DNA from: Streptomyces sp. Tu 3180
GTDB lineage: Bacteria > Actinomycetota > Actinomycetes > Streptomycetales > Streptomycetaceae
Assembly (NCBI RefSeq): GCF_009852415.1
Contig: NZ_WOXS01000002.1
Coordinates: 7,170,001-7,234,000, forward strand
Length of the DNA: 64,000 nucleotides
Reading direction: 5' to 3'
The notes below the pieces were generated by a model. The model saw nothing but the letters and a program-made list of their open reading frames with translations, did not search any database and was not told the DNA's origin. The position numbers were made by a program, and so were the translations under genes. This document shows positions 50,690 to 59,303 of this stretch, in pieces. The stretch's first letter is position 1, and each line of letters begins with the position of its first letter.

Positions 50690-50832
50690 TAAGCTGTACC
50701 GGTCCCGAAAGGCGGCAATCAGGGCCATAATGCCCGACACCATCCAGCGAGGCCGCCGGGCGGGAGCCCGGGCGGGCGTGTCCGAAATAGTGTGCATTGG
50801 GTTGGCAGTGTAGAACGGGAGATGTGACGGCA

Positions 50833-50898
50833 ATGGCTACGGAGACTCCCCGGCTGAGCGCAGCATGTGCCGTCCCCGCCCAGGGCAGCCCGCGGTGA
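50833..50898 (+). CDS. 21-codon upstream ORF coupled to hpnC
   Basis: ATG at 50833 (GGGAG about 11 bases upstream) opens a 21-residue frame starting MATETPRLSA and ending at TGA 50896-50898, which overlaps the hpnC GTG (GTGA). It may be a leader peptide or a translational coupler for hpnC, which has only a weak ribosome-binding site of its own. Confidence 0.4.
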   Translation: MATETPRLSAACAVPAQGSPR

Positions 50899-51806
50899 CG
50901 TCCACCGGCACGGCGCGCGCCGTCGATCCCGAGCGCGCCACGCTCGACAAGGCCGCCACCGAGAACTTCCCCGTGGCCCCCTTCTTCCTGCCCAGGCCCT
51001 GGCGCGACGACCTCATGGCCGTGTACGGCTTCGCCCGTCTGGTCGATGACATCGGCGACGGCGACCTGGCCCCCGGCGGCGGCGACGCCCGCCTCCTCGG
51101 CGTCCGCGCCGAGGAGGCCGAGGACCGGCTGGTGCTGCTGGACGCCTTCGAGGCCGATCTGCGCCGCGTGTTCGACGCGTCCGCCCCCGGGCCGCGCCAT
51201 CCGCTGCTGCGTAGGCTCCGGCCGGCGGTCCGCCGCCGCGCGCTGACCCCCGAGCCCTTCCTCGCCCTGATCGCCGCCAACCGCCAGGACCAGCTGGTCA
51301 AGCGGTACGAGACCTACGACGACCTGCTCGCCTACTGCGAGCTGTCGGCCAACCCCGTCGGCCGCCTCGTCCTCGCCGTCACCGGCACCTCGACGCCCGA
51401 GCGCGTCCGCCGCTCCGACGCGATCTGCACGGCCCTGCAGATCGTCGAGCACCTCCAGGACGTCGCCGAGGACCTCGGCCGCGACCGCATCTACCTGCCC
51501 GCCGCGGACATGAAGCGCTTTCACGTCCAGGAGGCGGACCTCGCCGCGGACACCGCCGGCGCATCGGTGCGCGCACTGGTCGCGTACCAGGCCCAACGCG
51601 CCGGGGAGCTGCTGGATGAAGGCGCCCCCCTGGTGGGTAGCGTCCACGGCAGACTGAGGCTGCTGCTCGCGGGGTTCGTGGCTGGGGGGAGAGCGGCCGT
51701 CCACGCGATCGCCGCCGCCGGATACGACGTACTTCCCGGCCCGCCCAAGCCCGGCAAGCTCCGGCTGCTGCGCGAGGCGGGCACGACTCTGCGAGGAGAG
51801 GGGTGA
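50895..51806 (+). CDS. hpnC: HpnC, squalene/phytoene synthase family (presqualene step)
   Basis: Predicted 303-residue trans-prenyltransferase-fold enzyme. In the HpnCDE route HpnD couples two farnesyl diphosphates to presqualene diphosphate, HpnC converts it to hydroxysqualene, and HpnE reduces this to squalene. First Asp motif: YGFARLVDDIGDGD. Second region: LQIVEHLQDVAEDLGRDRIYLP. FPVAPFFLPRPWR near residue 25 is typical of HpnC. GTG at 50895 overlaps a short upstream frame; an ATG ten codons upstream in the same frame is an alternative. First main gene of the hopanoid operon; hpnD overlaps by 4 bases. Confidence 0.88.
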   Translation: MTSTGTARAVDPERATLDKAATENFPVAPFFLPRPWRDDLMAVYGFARLVDDIGDGDLAPGGGDARLLGVRAEEAEDRLVLLDAFEADLRRVFDASAPGPRHPLLRRLRPAVRRRALTPEPFLALIAANRQDQLVKRYETYDDLLAYCELSANPVGRLVLAVTGTSTPERVRRSDAICTALQIVEHLQDVAEDLGRDRIYLPAADMKRFHVQEADLAADTAGASVRALVAYQAQRAGELLDEGAPLVGSVHGRLRLLLAGFVAGGRAAVHAIAAAGYDVLPGPPKPGKLRLLREAGTTLRGEG

Positions 51807-52753
51807 TCCGGGCCGTGGAGTCGGAACCGCACGCATCCGCACCGGTACTCGCCGCCTACCGTTACTGCGAGGCCGTCACCGGACACCAGGCCCGCAACTT
51901 CGCCTACGGCATCCGGCTGCTGCCGACGCCCAAGCGGCGCGCGATGTCGGCGCTGTACGCCTTCTCCCGGCGCGTCGACGACATCGGCGACGGCGCGCTG
52001 GCGGACGACGTCAAGGTCACCCGGCTGGAGGACACCCGGGCGCTGCTCGCCCGGATCCGCGCCGGCGCGGTCGACGAGGACGACACCGACCCGGTCGCGG
52101 TCGCCCTGGCCCACGCCGCCGACCACTTCCCGATCCCGCTCGGCGGCCTGGACGAACTCATCGACGGCGTCCAGATGGACCTGCGCGGCGAGACCTACGA
52201 GACCTGGGACGACCTGAAGGTCTACTGCCGCTGTGTCGCGGGCGCCATCGGACGGCTCTCGCTCGGCGTGTTCGGCACGGAGCGGGGCGCGCGCGGCGCC
52301 GAGCGCGCACCCGAGTACGCCGACACCCTCGGCCTCGCGCTCCAGCTCACCAACATCCTCCGGGACGTCCGCGAGGACGCCGAGGGCGGGCGCACCTACC
52401 TGCCCGCCGACGACCTCGCCAAGTTCGGCTGCTCGGCCGGGTTCGGCGGACCGACCCCACCGGAGGGCTCCGACTTCGCGGGCCTCGTGCACTTCGAAGT
52501 GCGCCGGGCCCGCGCCCTCTTCGCCGAGGGCTACCGGCTGCTCCCCCTGCTCGACCGGCGCAGCGGCGCCTGCGTCGCCGCCATGGCCGGCATCTACCGC
52601 CGGCTGCTCGACCGCATCGAGCGCGACCCCGGGGCCGTGCTGCGCGGCCGGGTCTCCCTGCCCGGACGCGAGAAGGCGTACGTCGCGGTGCGCGGCCTGT
52701 CCGGACTGGACACCCGGCACGTGACCCGGCGGACCGTCAGGAGGCGCACCTGA
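51803..52753 (+). CDS. hpnD: HpnD, presqualene diphosphate synthase
   Basis: Predicted 316-residue squalene/phytoene synthase-family enzyme. Substrate-binding motifs: ALYAFSRRVDDIGDG (about 50-64) and ALQLTNILRDVREDAEGGRTYLP, the canonical NxxxDxxED block. YCEAVTGHQARNFAYGIRLLP near the N-terminus is characteristic of the HpnD branch. GTG start overlaps the hpnC stop; its own stop overlaps the ATG of a 45-residue small ORF. Confidence 0.9.
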   Translation: MIRAVESEPHASAPVLAAYRYCEAVTGHQARNFAYGIRLLPTPKRRAMSALYAFSRRVDDIGDGALADDVKVTRLEDTRALLARIRAGAVDEDDTDPVAVALAHAADHFPIPLGGLDELIDGVQMDLRGETYETWDDLKVYCRCVAGAIGRLSLGVFGTERGARGAERAPEYADTLGLALQLTNILRDVREDAEGGRTYLPADDLAKFGCSAGFGGPTPPEGSDFAGLVHFEVRRARALFAEGYRLLPLLDRRSGACVAAMAGIYRRLLDRIERDPGAVLRGRVSLPGREKAYVAVRGLSGLDTRHVTRRTVRRRT

Positions 52754-52890
52754 TGGACACACCACTCCCAGGCGGTGCCCCCGGCGAGAAGCGGCGGGCA
52801 ACCCTCCGCCACGACGCCGCGTCCCAGACGGAGACGGCCGGCCGTGCACCGCTCCGGCACGGCGGCCGGGCAGGGGAGGGCGCACGATGA
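52753..52890 (+). CDS. 45-residue small protein between hpnD and hpnE (DUF6380-like)
   Basis: A 45-residue frame begins MDTPLPGGAPGEKRRATLRH and ends GGRAGEGAR. Its ATG overlaps the hpnD stop and its TGA overlaps the hpnE ATG, so it is coupled on both sides. The EKRxATLR...GRAP...AGEGAR pattern matches my memory of short Streptomyces proteins called DUF6380. The function is unknown; the 3' end also supplies GGGGAGGG, the hpnE ribosome-binding site, so it may be partly a translational coupler. Confidence 0.55.
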   Translation: MDTPLPGGAPGEKRRATLRHDAASQTETAGRAPLRHGGRAGEGAR

Positions 52891-54314
52891 CCCACGGCAC
52901 ACGATCCGAGGGGCCGCCCGCGGGCGGCCCGGTACATGCCGGGAGGCACGCCGTCGTGGTCGGCGGCGGGCTCGCCGGCGTCACCGCCGCGCTCGCGCTC
53001 GCCGACGCCGGGGTGCGCGTCACCCTGCTCGAGGGCCGGCCCCGCCTCGGCGGACTCGCCTTCTCCTTCCGGCGCGGCGACCTGACCGTCGACAACGGCC
53101 AGCACGTCTACCTGCGCTGCTGCACCGCCTACCGCTGGTTCCTCGACCGGATCGGCGGGGCGGCGCTGGCACCGCTGCAGGACCGTCTCGACGTGCCCGT
53201 CGTCGACGTCACGCGTCCCGAGGGACGGCGGCTCGGCCGGCTGCGGCGCGACGCGCTGCCCGTGCCCCTGCACCTCGGGCGCAGCCTCGCCGCGTATCCG
53301 CACCTCTCGCTCGCCGACCGCGCCAGGGTGGGCCGGGCCGCGCTCGCGCTGAAGGGGCTCGACCTCGCCGATCCGGCCCTGGACACCCAGGACTTCGGCA
53401 GCTGGCTGACCGCGCACGGCCAGTCGGCGCGCGCCGTCGAGGCCCTGTGGGACCTGGTCGGGGTCGCCACCCTCAACGCGGTCGCGGGCGACGCCTCCCT
53501 GTCGCTCGCCGCCATGGTGTTCAAGACCGGTCTGCTGTCCGACCCGGGCGCGGCCGACATCGGCTGGGCGCACGTGCCCCTGGGCGAACTGCACGACCGG
53601 CTCGCCCGCGCGGCGCTCGACTCCGCGGGCGTGCGCACCGAGGTCCGCACACGGGTCACCTCCGTCTTCGCGAACGGCGACGGAGGGTGGAGCGTCCGGG
53701 CCGCCGGCGAGACCCTCGACGCGGACGCGGTCGTCCTCGCCGTACCGCAGGGCGAGGCGTACGGACTGCTGCCCGCGGGCGCGCTGGACGCCCCCGAGCG
53801 GCTGCTCGGCATCGGCACCGCGCCGATCCTCAACGTCCACGTCGTCTACGACCGCAAGGTCCTCGCGCGGCCCTTCCTCGCGGCCCTCGGCACCCCCGTG
53901 CAGTGGGTCTTCGACCGCACCGAGGCGTCCGGGCTGAAGGAGGGCCAGTACCTGGCGCTGTCCCAGTCGGTCGCCCAGGACGAGATCGACGAGCCCGTGG
54001 CCGCGCTGCGCGAGTGCTACCTGCCCGAACTCCACCGGCTGCTGCCGCGCACCCGCGGCGCCCGCGTGAAGGACTTCTTCGTCACCCGGGAACGCGCCGC
54101 CACGTTCGTTCCCGCTCCCGGCGTCGGACGGCTCAGGCCCGGCGCCCGCACCAAGGCACCCGGCCTGTACCTGGCCGGCGCGTGGACCGCCACGGGGTGG
54201 CCCGCGACCATGGAGAGTGCGGTCCGCAGCGGCGTCGGCGCGGCGGACGCCGCGCTGGGCGCCCTGGGCCGGCCCCGCCCCCGCCACCTCTTCGCGATCG
54301 AGGAGGCGGCGTGA
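52887..54314 (+). CDS. hpnE: HpnE, hydroxysqualene dehydroxylase
   Basis: Predicted 475-residue FAD-dependent amine-oxidase-fold enzyme completing squalene synthesis. The dinucleotide motif VVVGGGLAGVTAALALADAG is at about 23-42, followed by LEGRPRLGGLAFSF and the substrate block DNGQHVYLRCC. The C-terminal YLAGAWTATGWPATMESAVRSG is the flavin-binding tail of this family. ATG at 52887 overlaps the small upstream ORF; the next gene may start in its stop codon. Confidence 0.9.
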   Translation: MTHGTRSEGPPAGGPVHAGRHAVVVGGGLAGVTAALALADAGVRVTLLEGRPRLGGLAFSFRRGDLTVDNGQHVYLRCCTAYRWFLDRIGGAALAPLQDRLDVPVVDVTRPEGRRLGRLRRDALPVPLHLGRSLAAYPHLSLADRARVGRAALALKGLDLADPALDTQDFGSWLTAHGQSARAVEALWDLVGVATLNAVAGDASLSLAAMVFKTGLLSDPGAADIGWAHVPLGELHDRLARAALDSAGVRTEVRTRVTSVFANGDGGWSVRAAGETLDADAVVLAVPQGEAYGLLPAGALDAPERLLGIGTAPILNVHVVYDRKVLARPFLAALGTPVQWVFDRTEASGLKEGQYLALSQSVAQDEIDEPVAALRECYLPELHRLLPRTRGARVKDFFVTRERAATFVPAPGVGRLRPGARTKAPGLYLAGAWTATGWPATMESAVRSGVGAADAALGALGRPRPRHLFAIEEAA

Positions 54315-54376
54315 CGCTCCACCAGCACGGCGCGGCAGACCTCCGCACCCCCGGTAAAGCAACAAGAGGAGAGACT

Positions 54377-55450
54377 GTGCCCACTGTGCCCCCGGCCTCG
54401 CAGGCCGCTCGAAGGACCGCGGCGGACGTGTCCGCGCTCCTGGAGCGCGGCCGGACCCTGGCCACGCCGGTACTGCGGGCGGCCGTCGACCGTCTGGCGC
54501 CTCCCATGGACACGGTCGCCGCCTACCACTTCGGCTGGATCGACGCCGAGGGCCGTCCCGCGGACGGCGACGGCGGCAAGGCCGTGCGTCCCGCGCTCGC
54601 GGTGCTGTCCGCCGAGGTCACCGGGGCCGCGCCGGAGACCGGTGTCCCCGGCGCGGTCGCCGTCGAACTGGTCCACAACTTCTCGCTGCTGCACGACGAC
54701 CTGATGGACGGCGACGAACAGCGCCGGCACCGCGACACGGTCTGGAAGGTGCACGGTCCCGCCCAGGCCATCCTGGTCGGCGACGCCCTGTTCGCGCTGG
54801 CCAACGAGGTGCTGCTGGAACTCGGCACCGTCGAGGCGGGCCGCGCCACCCGCCGGCTGACCACCGCGAGCCGCGCGCTCATCGACGGCCAGGCGCAGGA
54901 CATCTCCTACGAGCACCGCGACCGCGTCAGCGTCGAGGAGTGCCTGGAGATGGAGGGCAACAAGACCGGCGCCCTGCTCGCCTGCGCCAGCTCCATCGGC
55001 GCGGTGCTCGGCGGTGCGGACGAGCGCACCGCCGACAGCCTGGAGAGGTACGGCTACCACCTCGGCCTCGCCTTCCAGGCCGTCGACGACCTCCTCGGCA
55101 TCTGGGGCGACCCGGAGGCCACCGGCAAGCAGACCTGGAGCGACCTGCGCCAGCGCAAGAAGTCCCTCCCGGTCGTGGCCGCGCTCGCGGCGGGCGGCGA
55201 CGCCTCCGTGCGGCTCGGCGAGATCCTCGCCGCCGACGCCAAGAGCAGCGACTTCGCGAACTTCTCCGAGGAGGAGTTCGCGGCCCGCGCGGCCCTCATC
55301 GAGGAGGCGGGCGGCCGCGAGTGGACCGCCGAAGAGGCACGCCGTCAGCACACCATCGCCATCGAAGCCCTCGACGCCGTCGACATGCCCGACCGGGTGC
55401 GGGAACAGTTCACGGCGCTCGCGGACTTCGTCGTCGTACGAAAGAGATGA
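54377..55450 (+). CDS. Polyprenyl (probably farnesyl) diphosphate synthase
   Basis: Predicted 357-residue trans-isoprenyl diphosphate synthase, presumably making the farnesyl diphosphate used by HpnD. First Asp-rich motif: LLHDDLMDGD (Asp107, Asp108, Asp111). Second: FQAVDDLLGIWGD. GGKAVRP is the IPP-binding site. GTG at 54377 has AGGAGA 5 bases upstream and is preferred. An in-frame GTG at 54311, overlapping the hpnE stop, would add 22 residues. Product length cannot be fixed from sequence alone. Confidence 0.87.
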   Translation: MPTVPPASQAARRTAADVSALLERGRTLATPVLRAAVDRLAPPMDTVAAYHFGWIDAEGRPADGDGGKAVRPALAVLSAEVTGAAPETGVPGAVAVELVHNFSLLHDDLMDGDEQRRHRDTVWKVHGPAQAILVGDALFALANEVLLELGTVEAGRATRRLTTASRALIDGQAQDISYEHRDRVSVEECLEMEGNKTGALLACASSIGAVLGGADERTADSLERYGYHLGLAFQAVDDLLGIWGDPEATGKQTWSDLRQRKKSLPVVAALAAGGDASVRLGEILAADAKSSDFANFSEEEFAARAALIEEAGGREWTAEEARRQHTIAIEALDAVDMPDRVREQFTALADFVVVRKR

Positions 55451-55483
55451 TCACTATCGGTCGAATAGCCCTCGCGTAGTCGC

Positions 55484-55516
55484 CGGCCGGTGTTGCGGGG
55501 AGAACGGCACCGGCCG
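55484..55516 (+). promoter_or_regulatory. Internal hairpin between the prenyl synthase gene and shc
   Basis: CGGCCGGTG (55484-55492) pairs with CACCGGCCG (55508-55516) in the 119-base gap before shc. It could be a partial terminator, an mRNA-stability element, or a sign that shc has a separate promoter. Confidence 0.4.
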
Positions 55517-55569
55517 ACGGCGGACCCACAGCAGACGCACGACTTGCAGGACTGCACGAAGGGGAAGCC

Positions 55570-57630
55570 ATGACAGCGACGACCGACGGAAGCACCGGGG
55601 CGGCCCTGCCGCCCCGCGTGACCGCGGCCAGCGAAGAAGACACCGACATCCCCGAGGCGGCCGGGGTTCCCGACATCGCCGCCCGCGCCATGCGGCGCGC
55701 CACCGACTTCCTGCTGTCCCGGCAGGACGACGAGGGCTGGTGGAAGGGCGACCTCGAGACCAACGTCACGATGGACGCCGAGGACCTGCTGCTGCGTCAG
55801 TTCCTCGGCATCCTCGACGAGGGGACCACCCGCGCCGCCGCCCTGTTCATCCGCGGGGAGCAGCGCGCGGACGGCACCTGGGCCACCTTCCACGGCGGAC
55901 CCGGGGAACTCTCCACCACCATCGAGGCGTACGTCGCACTGCGTCTGGCGGGCGACCCGCCCGACGCCCCGCACATGGCGAGGGCCTCCGCCTGGGTCCG
56001 CGAGCGGGGCGGCGTCGCCGCCTCCCGGGTCTTCACCCGGATCTGGCTGGCCCTGTTCGGCTGGTGGAAGTGGGAGGACCTGCCCGAGCTCCCGCCCGAG
56101 CTGATCTGGTTCCCGTCCTGGATGCCGCTCAACATCTACGACTTCGGCTGCTGGGCCCGGCAGACCATCGTCCCGCTGACGATCGTCTCCGCCAAGCGCC
56201 CGGTGCGCCCCGCCCCGTTCCCGCTCGACGAACTGCACACCGACCCCGCCCGCCCCGCCCCGCCCCGGCCCCTCGCCCCGGCGGCCAGCTGGGACGGGGC
56301 CTTCCAGCGGCTGGACAAGGCCCTGCACGTCCTGCGCAGGGCCGTCCCGCGCCGGCTGCGCGAGGCGGCCATGAACACCGCCGCCCGCTGGATCGTCGAG
56401 CGCCAGGAGAACGACGGCTGCTGGGGCGGCATCCAGCCCCCGGCCGTGTACTCGATCATCGCGCTCCACCTGCTCGGCTACGACCTGAACCACCCCGTGA
56501 TGCGCGCCGGGCTGGAGTCGCTGGACCGGTTCGCCGTGTGGCGCGAGGACGGGGCCCGGATGATCGAGGCCTGCCAGTCCCCGGTGTGGGACACCTGCCT
56601 CGCCACCATCGCGCTGGCCGACGCGGGCCTGCCCGCCGACCACCCGCAACTGGTCAAGGCGGCCGACTGGATGCTGGGCGAGCAGATCGTGCGGCCCGGT
56701 GACTGGTCCGTGCGCAGACCCCACCTGCCGCCGGGGGGCTGGGCGTTCGAGTTCCACAACGACAACTACCCCGACATCGACGACACCGCCGAGGTGGTCC
56801 TCGCGCTGCGCCGGGTCAAGCACCACGATCCCGAGCGGGTGGACAACGCCATCGGTCGCGGGGTGCGCTGGAACCTCGGCATGCAGTCGAGGAACGGCGC
56901 CTGGGGCGCCTTCGACGTGGACAACACCAGCCCCTTCCCCAACCGGCTGCCGTTCTGCGACTTCGGTGAGGTCGTCGACCCGCCGTCCGCCGACGTCACC
57001 GCGCACGTCGTGGAGATGCTCGCCGTCGAGGGCCTCGCCCACGACCCGCGCACCCGGCGCGGCATCCGGTGGCTGCTCGCCGAGCAGGAGCCGGACGGCT
57101 CCTGGTTCGGACGCTGGGGCGTCAACTACCTCTACGGCACCGGCTCCGTCGTCCCCGCGCTGGTCGCCGCCGGGATCCCCGGCTCGCACCCGGCGATCCG
57201 GCGGGCCGTGGCCTGGCTGGAGTCGGTCCAGAACGACGACGGCGGCTGGGGCGAGGACCTGCGCTCCTACCGGGACGTCAGGCAGTGGAGCGGCCGGGGC
57301 GCCTCGACCGCCTCGCAGACGGCATGGGCGCTGATGGCGCTGCTGGCGGCGGGGGAGAGGGAGTCCCGGGCCGTCGAACGCGGCATCGAGTGGCTGGCCG
57401 CCACCCAGCGCGAGGACGGCTCCTGGGACGAGCCGTACTTCACCGGCACCGGTTTCCCCTGGGACTTCTCCATCAACTACCACCTCTACCGGCAGGTCTT
57501 CCCGCTCACCGCGCTCGGCCGGTACGTGAACGGGGAGCCCTTCGCCAAGAAGCCCCTGGCGGCGAAGACCGGCATCCTGCGGGAGGACGCCGGCCAGGAG
57601 CAGTCCCTCGCCGAGGCGAAGGGCAGCTGA
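55570..57630 (+). CDS. shc: Squalene-hopene cyclase
   Basis: Predicted 686-residue monotopic membrane triterpene cyclase converting squalene to hopene/hopanol. The catalytic acid motif DIDDTAEV is at residues 402-409 (Asp404-Asp405 in the DxDD box). Several QW repeats are visible, e.g. QDDEGWWKGDLE near 52-63, QENDGCWGGIQ near 279-289 and QNDDGGWGEDL later. A membrane-inserting hydrophobic region lies at about 155-205. ATG has GAAGGGGAAG upstream. It overlaps hpnG by one base (TGATG). Confidence 0.95.
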   Translation: MTATTDGSTGAALPPRVTAASEEDTDIPEAAGVPDIAARAMRRATDFLLSRQDDEGWWKGDLETNVTMDAEDLLLRQFLGILDEGTTRAAALFIRGEQRADGTWATFHGGPGELSTTIEAYVALRLAGDPPDAPHMARASAWVRERGGVAASRVFTRIWLALFGWWKWEDLPELPPELIWFPSWMPLNIYDFGCWARQTIVPLTIVSAKRPVRPAPFPLDELHTDPARPAPPRPLAPAASWDGAFQRLDKALHVLRRAVPRRLREAAMNTAARWIVERQENDGCWGGIQPPAVYSIIALHLLGYDLNHPVMRAGLESLDRFAVWREDGARMIEACQSPVWDTCLATIALADAGLPADHPQLVKAADWMLGEQIVRPGDWSVRRPHLPPGGWAFEFHNDNYPDIDDTAEVVLALRRVKHHDPERVDNAIGRGVRWNLGMQSRNGAWGAFDVDNTSPFPNRLPFCDFGEVVDPPSADVTAHVVEMLAVEGLAHDPRTRRGIRWLLAEQEPDGSWFGRWGVNYLYGTGSVVPALVAAGIPGSHPAIRRAVAWLESVQNDDGGWGEDLRSYRDVRQWSGRGASTASQTAWALMALLAAGERESRAVERGIEWLAATQREDGSWDEPYFTGTGFPWDFSINYHLYRQVFPLTALGRYVNGEPFAKKPLAAKTGILREDAGQEQSLAEAKGS

Positions 57631-58271
57631 TGGGCGCCCGGCCCGCTCCGGCTCCGCTGCTGATCGCCTGTGCGCTCGGCATCGAGCAGTTCGCCCTGCG
57701 CTCCGGCGAGCGCGGCGGCGCGGGCGGGCCCGTCACGGTCCTGCGCACGGGCATGGGGCCGGCGGCGGCCGAGCGCTCCGTCACCCGGGTGCTCGCCGAC
57801 CCGGCCCTGCGCGGGGCGGCCGTCCTGGCCACGGGCTTCTGCGCGGGGCTCGCCCCCGGCATGCACCCCGGCGACCTGGTCGTCGCCGAGGAGACCCGGG
57901 ACCCGCGCGGCGGTGTGCCGTGCACCGGGACCGACCTGCTGGTGAAGGAGCTGGTGCGGACGGTGCCCGGCCGCACCGTCCACACCGGTCCGCTCACCGG
58001 ATCCGACCACGTCGTGCGCGGTCAGGAACGGTCCGATCTGCTCGCGACCGGTGCGATCGCGGTCGACATGGAGTCGGCGGCCACGCTGCTGAGTGCCGTC
58101 CGTGTGGGTGAGCGCCCGGTTGCGGCCGTCCGGGTGGTCGTGGACGCTCCGGAACACGAGCTGGTCCGGATCGGCACGGTGCGCGGTGGAATATCGGCTT
58201 TCCGTGTTCTTCGTTCCGTACTTCCGGCTTTCTATGAATGGCACCGTTCCTCGCTGCTCCCCAGGAGGTGA
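57630..58271 (+). CDS. hpnG: HpnG, adenosylhopane nucleosidase/phosphorylase-like
   Basis: Predicted 213-residue nucleoside phosphorylase-fold protein. In hopanoid pathways HpnG removes adenine from adenosylhopane to give ribosylhopane. Visible features: TGFCAGLAPGMHPGDLVVAEE and AVDMESAATL, the family's substrate-binding Met-Glu. Shorter than general nucleosidases, as expected for HpnG. ATG overlaps the shc stop; six bases separate it from hpnH. Confidence 0.87.
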   Translation: MGARPAPAPLLIACALGIEQFALRSGERGGAGGPVTVLRTGMGPAAAERSVTRVLADPALRGAAVLATGFCAGLAPGMHPGDLVVAEETRDPRGGVPCTGTDLLVKELVRTVPGRTVHTGPLTGSDHVVRGQERSDLLATGAIAVDMESAATLLSAVRVGERPVAAVRVVVDAPEHELVRIGTVRGGISAFRVLRSVLPAFYEWHRSSLLPRR

Positions 58272-58276
58272 GCCAG

Positions 58277-59299
58277 ATGGCCATGCCGCTGCGCCAGTCC
58301 ATCAAGGTCGCTACATACTTGGCCGAACAGAAGCTCCGCCGGCGGGACAAGTTTCCGCTCATCGTCGAGCTGGAACCGCTCTTCGCCTGCAACCTCAAGT
58401 GCGAGGGCTGCGGGAAGATCCAGCACCCGGCCGGGGTGCTCAAGCAGCGCATGCCGGTGGCCCAGGCCGTGGGCGCGGTCCTGGAGTCGGGTGCCCCGAT
58501 GGTGTCGATCGCCGGCGGCGAACCGCTGATGCACCCGCAGATCGACGAGATCGTGCGGCAGCTGGTGGCCAGGAGGAAGTACGTCTTCCTGTGCACCAAC
58601 GCCGTGCTGCTGCGCAAGAAGATGGACAGGTTCACCCCCTCCCGGTACTTCGCGTTCGCCGTGCACATCGACGGGCTGCGGGAACGGCACGACGAGTCCG
58701 TCGCGAAGGAGGGGGTGTTCGACGAGGCCGTGGAGGCCATCAAGGAGGCCAAGCGGCGCGGCTTCCGGGTCACCACCAACTCGACCTTCTTCAACACCGA
58801 CACCCCGCAGACCGTCGTCGAGGTGCTCGACTTCCTCAACGACGACCTCGAGGTCGACGAGATGATGATCTCGCCCGCCTACGCCTACGAGAAGGCCCCC
58901 GACCAGGAGCACTTCCTGGGCGTGGAGCAGACCCGCGAGCTGTTCAGGAAGGCCTTCGCGGGCGGCAACCGGCGCCGCTGGCGGCTGAACCACTCCCCGC
59001 TGTTCCTGGACTTCCTCGAGGGCAGGGTCGACTTCCCGTGCACCGCGTGGGCGATCCCGAACTACTCCCTCTTCGGCTGGCAGCGCCCCTGCTACCTGAT
59101 GAGCGACGGGTACGTGCCGACCTACCGGGAGCTGATCGAGGAGACCGACTGGGACCGGTACGGGCGCGGCAAGGACCCGCGCTGCGCCAACTGCATGGCG
59201 CACTGCGGCTACGAGCCCACCGCCGTCCTCGCCACCATGGGGTCCCTGAAGGAGTCGCTGCGCGCCCTGCGCGAGACCGTCTCCGGGAACCGGGGGTGA
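58277..59299 (+). CDS. hpnH: HpnH, adenosylhopane synthase (radical SAM)
   Basis: Predicted 340-residue radical SAM enzyme that adds a 5'-deoxyadenosyl group to hopene, the first step of side-chain extension. The cluster cysteines are 38, 42 and 45 in FACNLKCEGCGK. SIAGGEPLMHPQ is the SAM-binding GGE motif. A C-terminal Cys set (CANCMAHCGYE) follows. ATG at 58277 has GGAGG 7 bases upstream; an upstream frame extension lies inside hpnG. Confidence 0.93.
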   Translation: MAMPLRQSIKVATYLAEQKLRRRDKFPLIVELEPLFACNLKCEGCGKIQHPAGVLKQRMPVAQAVGAVLESGAPMVSIAGGEPLMHPQIDEIVRQLVARRKYVFLCTNAVLLRKKMDRFTPSRYFAFAVHIDGLRERHDESVAKEGVFDEAVEAIKEAKRRGFRVTTNSTFFNTDTPQTVVEVLDFLNDDLEVDEMMISPAYAYEKAPDQEHFLGVEQTRELFRKAFAGGNRRRWRLNHSPLFLDFLEGRVDFPCTAWAIPNYSLFGWQRPCYLMSDGYVPTYRELIEETDWDRYGRGKDPRCANCMAHCGYEPTAVLATMGSLKESLRALRETVSGNRG

Positions 59300-59303
59300 G
59301 GCC

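Noticed and set aside
50607..50813. 68-codon frame before the hopanoid operon
   Set aside because: It covers the promoter and palindrome region, lacks a good ribosome-binding site and has no protein-like composition.
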